Part shown: positions 6,282 through 7,527 of the stretch, in pieces
How the letters are laid out: each line of letters begins with the position of its first letter
Position numbering within the stretch: the first letter of the stretch is position 1
Assembly: GCA_041485125.1 (NCBI GenBank)
Contig: JBGPIT010000255.1
Span: 1-7,527 of the forward strand
DNA: 7,527 nt
Source: JBGPIT01 sp041485125
GTDB taxonomy: Bacteria; Desulfobacterota; Binatia; UTPRO1
Direction of reading: 5' to 3'
Position numbers and translations under genes: made by a program
Notes under the pieces: model-generated
The model's input: the letters and a program-made list of their open reading frames with translations, nothing else
Told to the model about the DNA's origin: nothing
Databases searched by the model: none

Positions 6282-7527
6282 TCAGCGCGGTGGTTCGCGA
6301 TCGGCGGTGGTCGCTGGCGAGCCCGCGGGCGACACGCCGTGCCGGGTGATCTCCTCGGCGAGGTACCGCGCCATCACGCTGTGGTGACGGCCGTACAGAA
6401 AATAGATGCTCAGGCCGATGGCCAACCAGATGCCCAGGCGTAGCCAATTCTCCGATGGTAGCGAGAACATCAACACCAGGCAGAAGACGATGCCGAGGAT
6501 GGGCACGAGCGGCACCAGCGGGGCGCGGAAGGGACGTACGGCGTTGGGGTTCGTCCGCCGCATGATGAGGACCGCGCCGCACACGATGACGAACGCGAGC
6601 AGCGTGCCGATGTTGACGAGCTCGGCGAGCACCCGGAGCGGAACGACCGCGGCGACCGACGCGACGAACACGCCGGTCAGGATCGTCGCCTTGTGGGGAG
6701 TGCGAAATCTCTCGTGCACGGCTCCGAAGAACTCGACCGGGAGGAGTCCATCGCGCGCCATCGCGAGCAACACCCGCGCCTGGCTGAGCATCATGACGAG
6801 CAGAACGGACGTGATGCCGCTGATCGCACCGAGCGAGATGAGGAAACGCGCCCACGGGAGCCCGGCTTGCCGGAAGGCGTCCGAGACAGGGGCGTCGATG
6901 TTGATCTTGTCGTAGCGCACCATGCCGGTGAGCACCGCCGCGACCGCGACGTAGAGGACCGTGCACAGGAGCAGCGAGACGATGATGCCGATCGGCACGT
7001 CGCGCTGCGGGTTCTTGGCTTCCTCCGAATGCGTCGAGACGGAATCGAAGCCGATGTAGGCGAAGAAGATGACCGCGGCACCCGCCATCATCCCGACCGG
7101 CTCCCCCGCGATACCATGCTGGCCGAGCACCGTCTTTCCGAAGAAGGAGACGCCGGTGAGGCCGTACGGCGCGAAGGGAATCCAGTTCTTCGGATCGACA
7201 TGGAACGCACCCACCACGATGACGAAGCCGACCACGAACAACTTGAAGATGACGATGCCGGTATTGACCCCGGCGCTCTCGCGGATGCCGATGACGAGGA
7301 CGACGGTGACGAGCGCGGTGATGACGACCGCCGGGAGGTCGAACCACGTGCCCGTCAACGCGAGCTGACCGGTGTCGGGATGGAAATCGAACGGCGCGTT
7401 GGTCAGCAGGGTTGGAAGATGGATGCCGATCTGGTCGAGGAAGTTCTGGAAGTACTTGGACCATCCGTGCGCCACCGTGGAGGACGCCACCGCATACTCG
7501 AGCAGCAGGTCCCAACCGATGATCCAC
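6282..7527 (-). CDS. APC-superfamily amino acid permease, CAT (cationic amino acid transporter) type, 5' end missing
   Basis: The frame is open to the right edge and continues through the GTG at 7490, so that codon is internal. The bases beyond it encode WIIGWDLLLEYA, leading directly into VASSTVAHGWS, a conserved block of CAT-type transporters. About 414 residues are visible and roughly 80-100 N-terminal residues with the first two or three spans are missing. The APC amphipathic loop GFDSVSTHSEEAKNPQRDVP is at visible residues 159-178 (bases 7052-6993). MARDGLLP is at 256-263 and LVNIGTLLAF at 303-312. The C-terminal RPFRAPLVPLVPILG is followed by two last spans, then a polar cytoplasmic tail of about 35 residues. 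The protein would be a proton-coupled or facilitative inner-membrane amino acid transporter; substrate cannot be read from sequence. Its promoter lies outside the window. It converges on the DedA gene and is probably a separate transcription unit. Confidence 0.93.
   Translation of the reverse strand, partial: WIIGWDLLLEYAVASSTVAHGWSKYFQNFLDQIGIHLPTLLTNAPFDFHPDTGQLALTGTWFDLPAVVITALVTVVLVIGIRESAGVNTGIVIFKLFVVGFVIVVGAFHVDPKNWIPFAPYGLTGVSFFGKTVLGQHGIAGEPVGMMAGAAVIFFAYIGFDSVSTHSEEAKNPQRDVPIGIIVSLLLCTVLYVAVAAVLTGMVRYDKINIDAPVSDAFRQAGLPWARFLISLGAISGITSVLLVMMLSQARVLLAMARDGLLPVEFFGAVHERFRTPHKATILTGVFVASVAAVVPLRVLAELVNIGTLLAFVIVCGAVLIMRRTNPNAVRPFRAPLVPLVPILGIVFCLVLMFSLPSENWLRLGIWLAIGLSIYFLYGRHHSVMARYLAEEITRHGVSPAGSPATTADREPPR

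Noticed and set aside
7471..7490. GTG at 7490 as the true permease start
   Set aside because: Codons upstream of it to the window edge are in frame and encode conserved transporter sequence (GWDLLLEYA), so the gene continues beyond the window.
6184..7527. 447-codon minus-strand frame overlapping the permease
   Set aside because: It is a frame-shifted shadow of the permease. The other frame shows the full CAT-type motif series and continues to the window edge, so no frameshift needs to be invoked.

Overview
The window is GC-rich, densely packed bacterial DNA with no RNA gene, mobile element, CRISPR array or long non-coding stretch that I could find. Gene content suggests a free-living, high-GC soil or subsurface bacterium: a luciferase-like monooxygenase paired with an alpha/beta hydrolase, GT-C glycosyltransferases of the kind common in deltaproteobacterial, acidobacterial and Binatia-like genomes, a DedA protein and a CAT-type permease. 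I cannot fix the phylum from sequence alone.

Layout. Five genes read left to right (1-6233). A sixth converges on them from the right edge (7527-6282). (1) The 3' part of a luciferase-like flavin monooxygenase, cut by the left edge. (2) An alpha/beta hydrolase whose GTG start overlaps the stop of gene 1 and has a strong Shine-Dalgarno. (3) After 22 bases, a 612-residue multi-membrane-span GT-C glycosyltransferase of the GT39/PMT-like type. (4) Overlapping its stop, a TMTC-like membrane protein ending in four TPR repeats. (5) After 72 bases, a DedA-family membrane protein. (6) On the minus strand, a cationic-amino-acid-transporter-type APC permease, cut by the right edge. The 48-base convergent gap between 5 and 6 holds a symmetric imperfect hairpin.

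How the genes may work together. Genes 1-2 look like a small catabolic module, oxygenation followed by hydrolysis, and are translationally coupled. Genes 3-4 are two different GT-C membrane proteins, also translationally coupled. GT-C enzymes normally take sugars from polyprenyl-phosphate carriers on the outer face of the membrane. DedA proteins are now linked to bringing undecaprenyl phosphate back across the membrane. Genes 3-5 could therefore be a glycan-transfer plus carrier-recycling module. This is the most interesting reading of the window, but it is inference from family knowledge and gene order. Nothing here is clearly a wholly new system.
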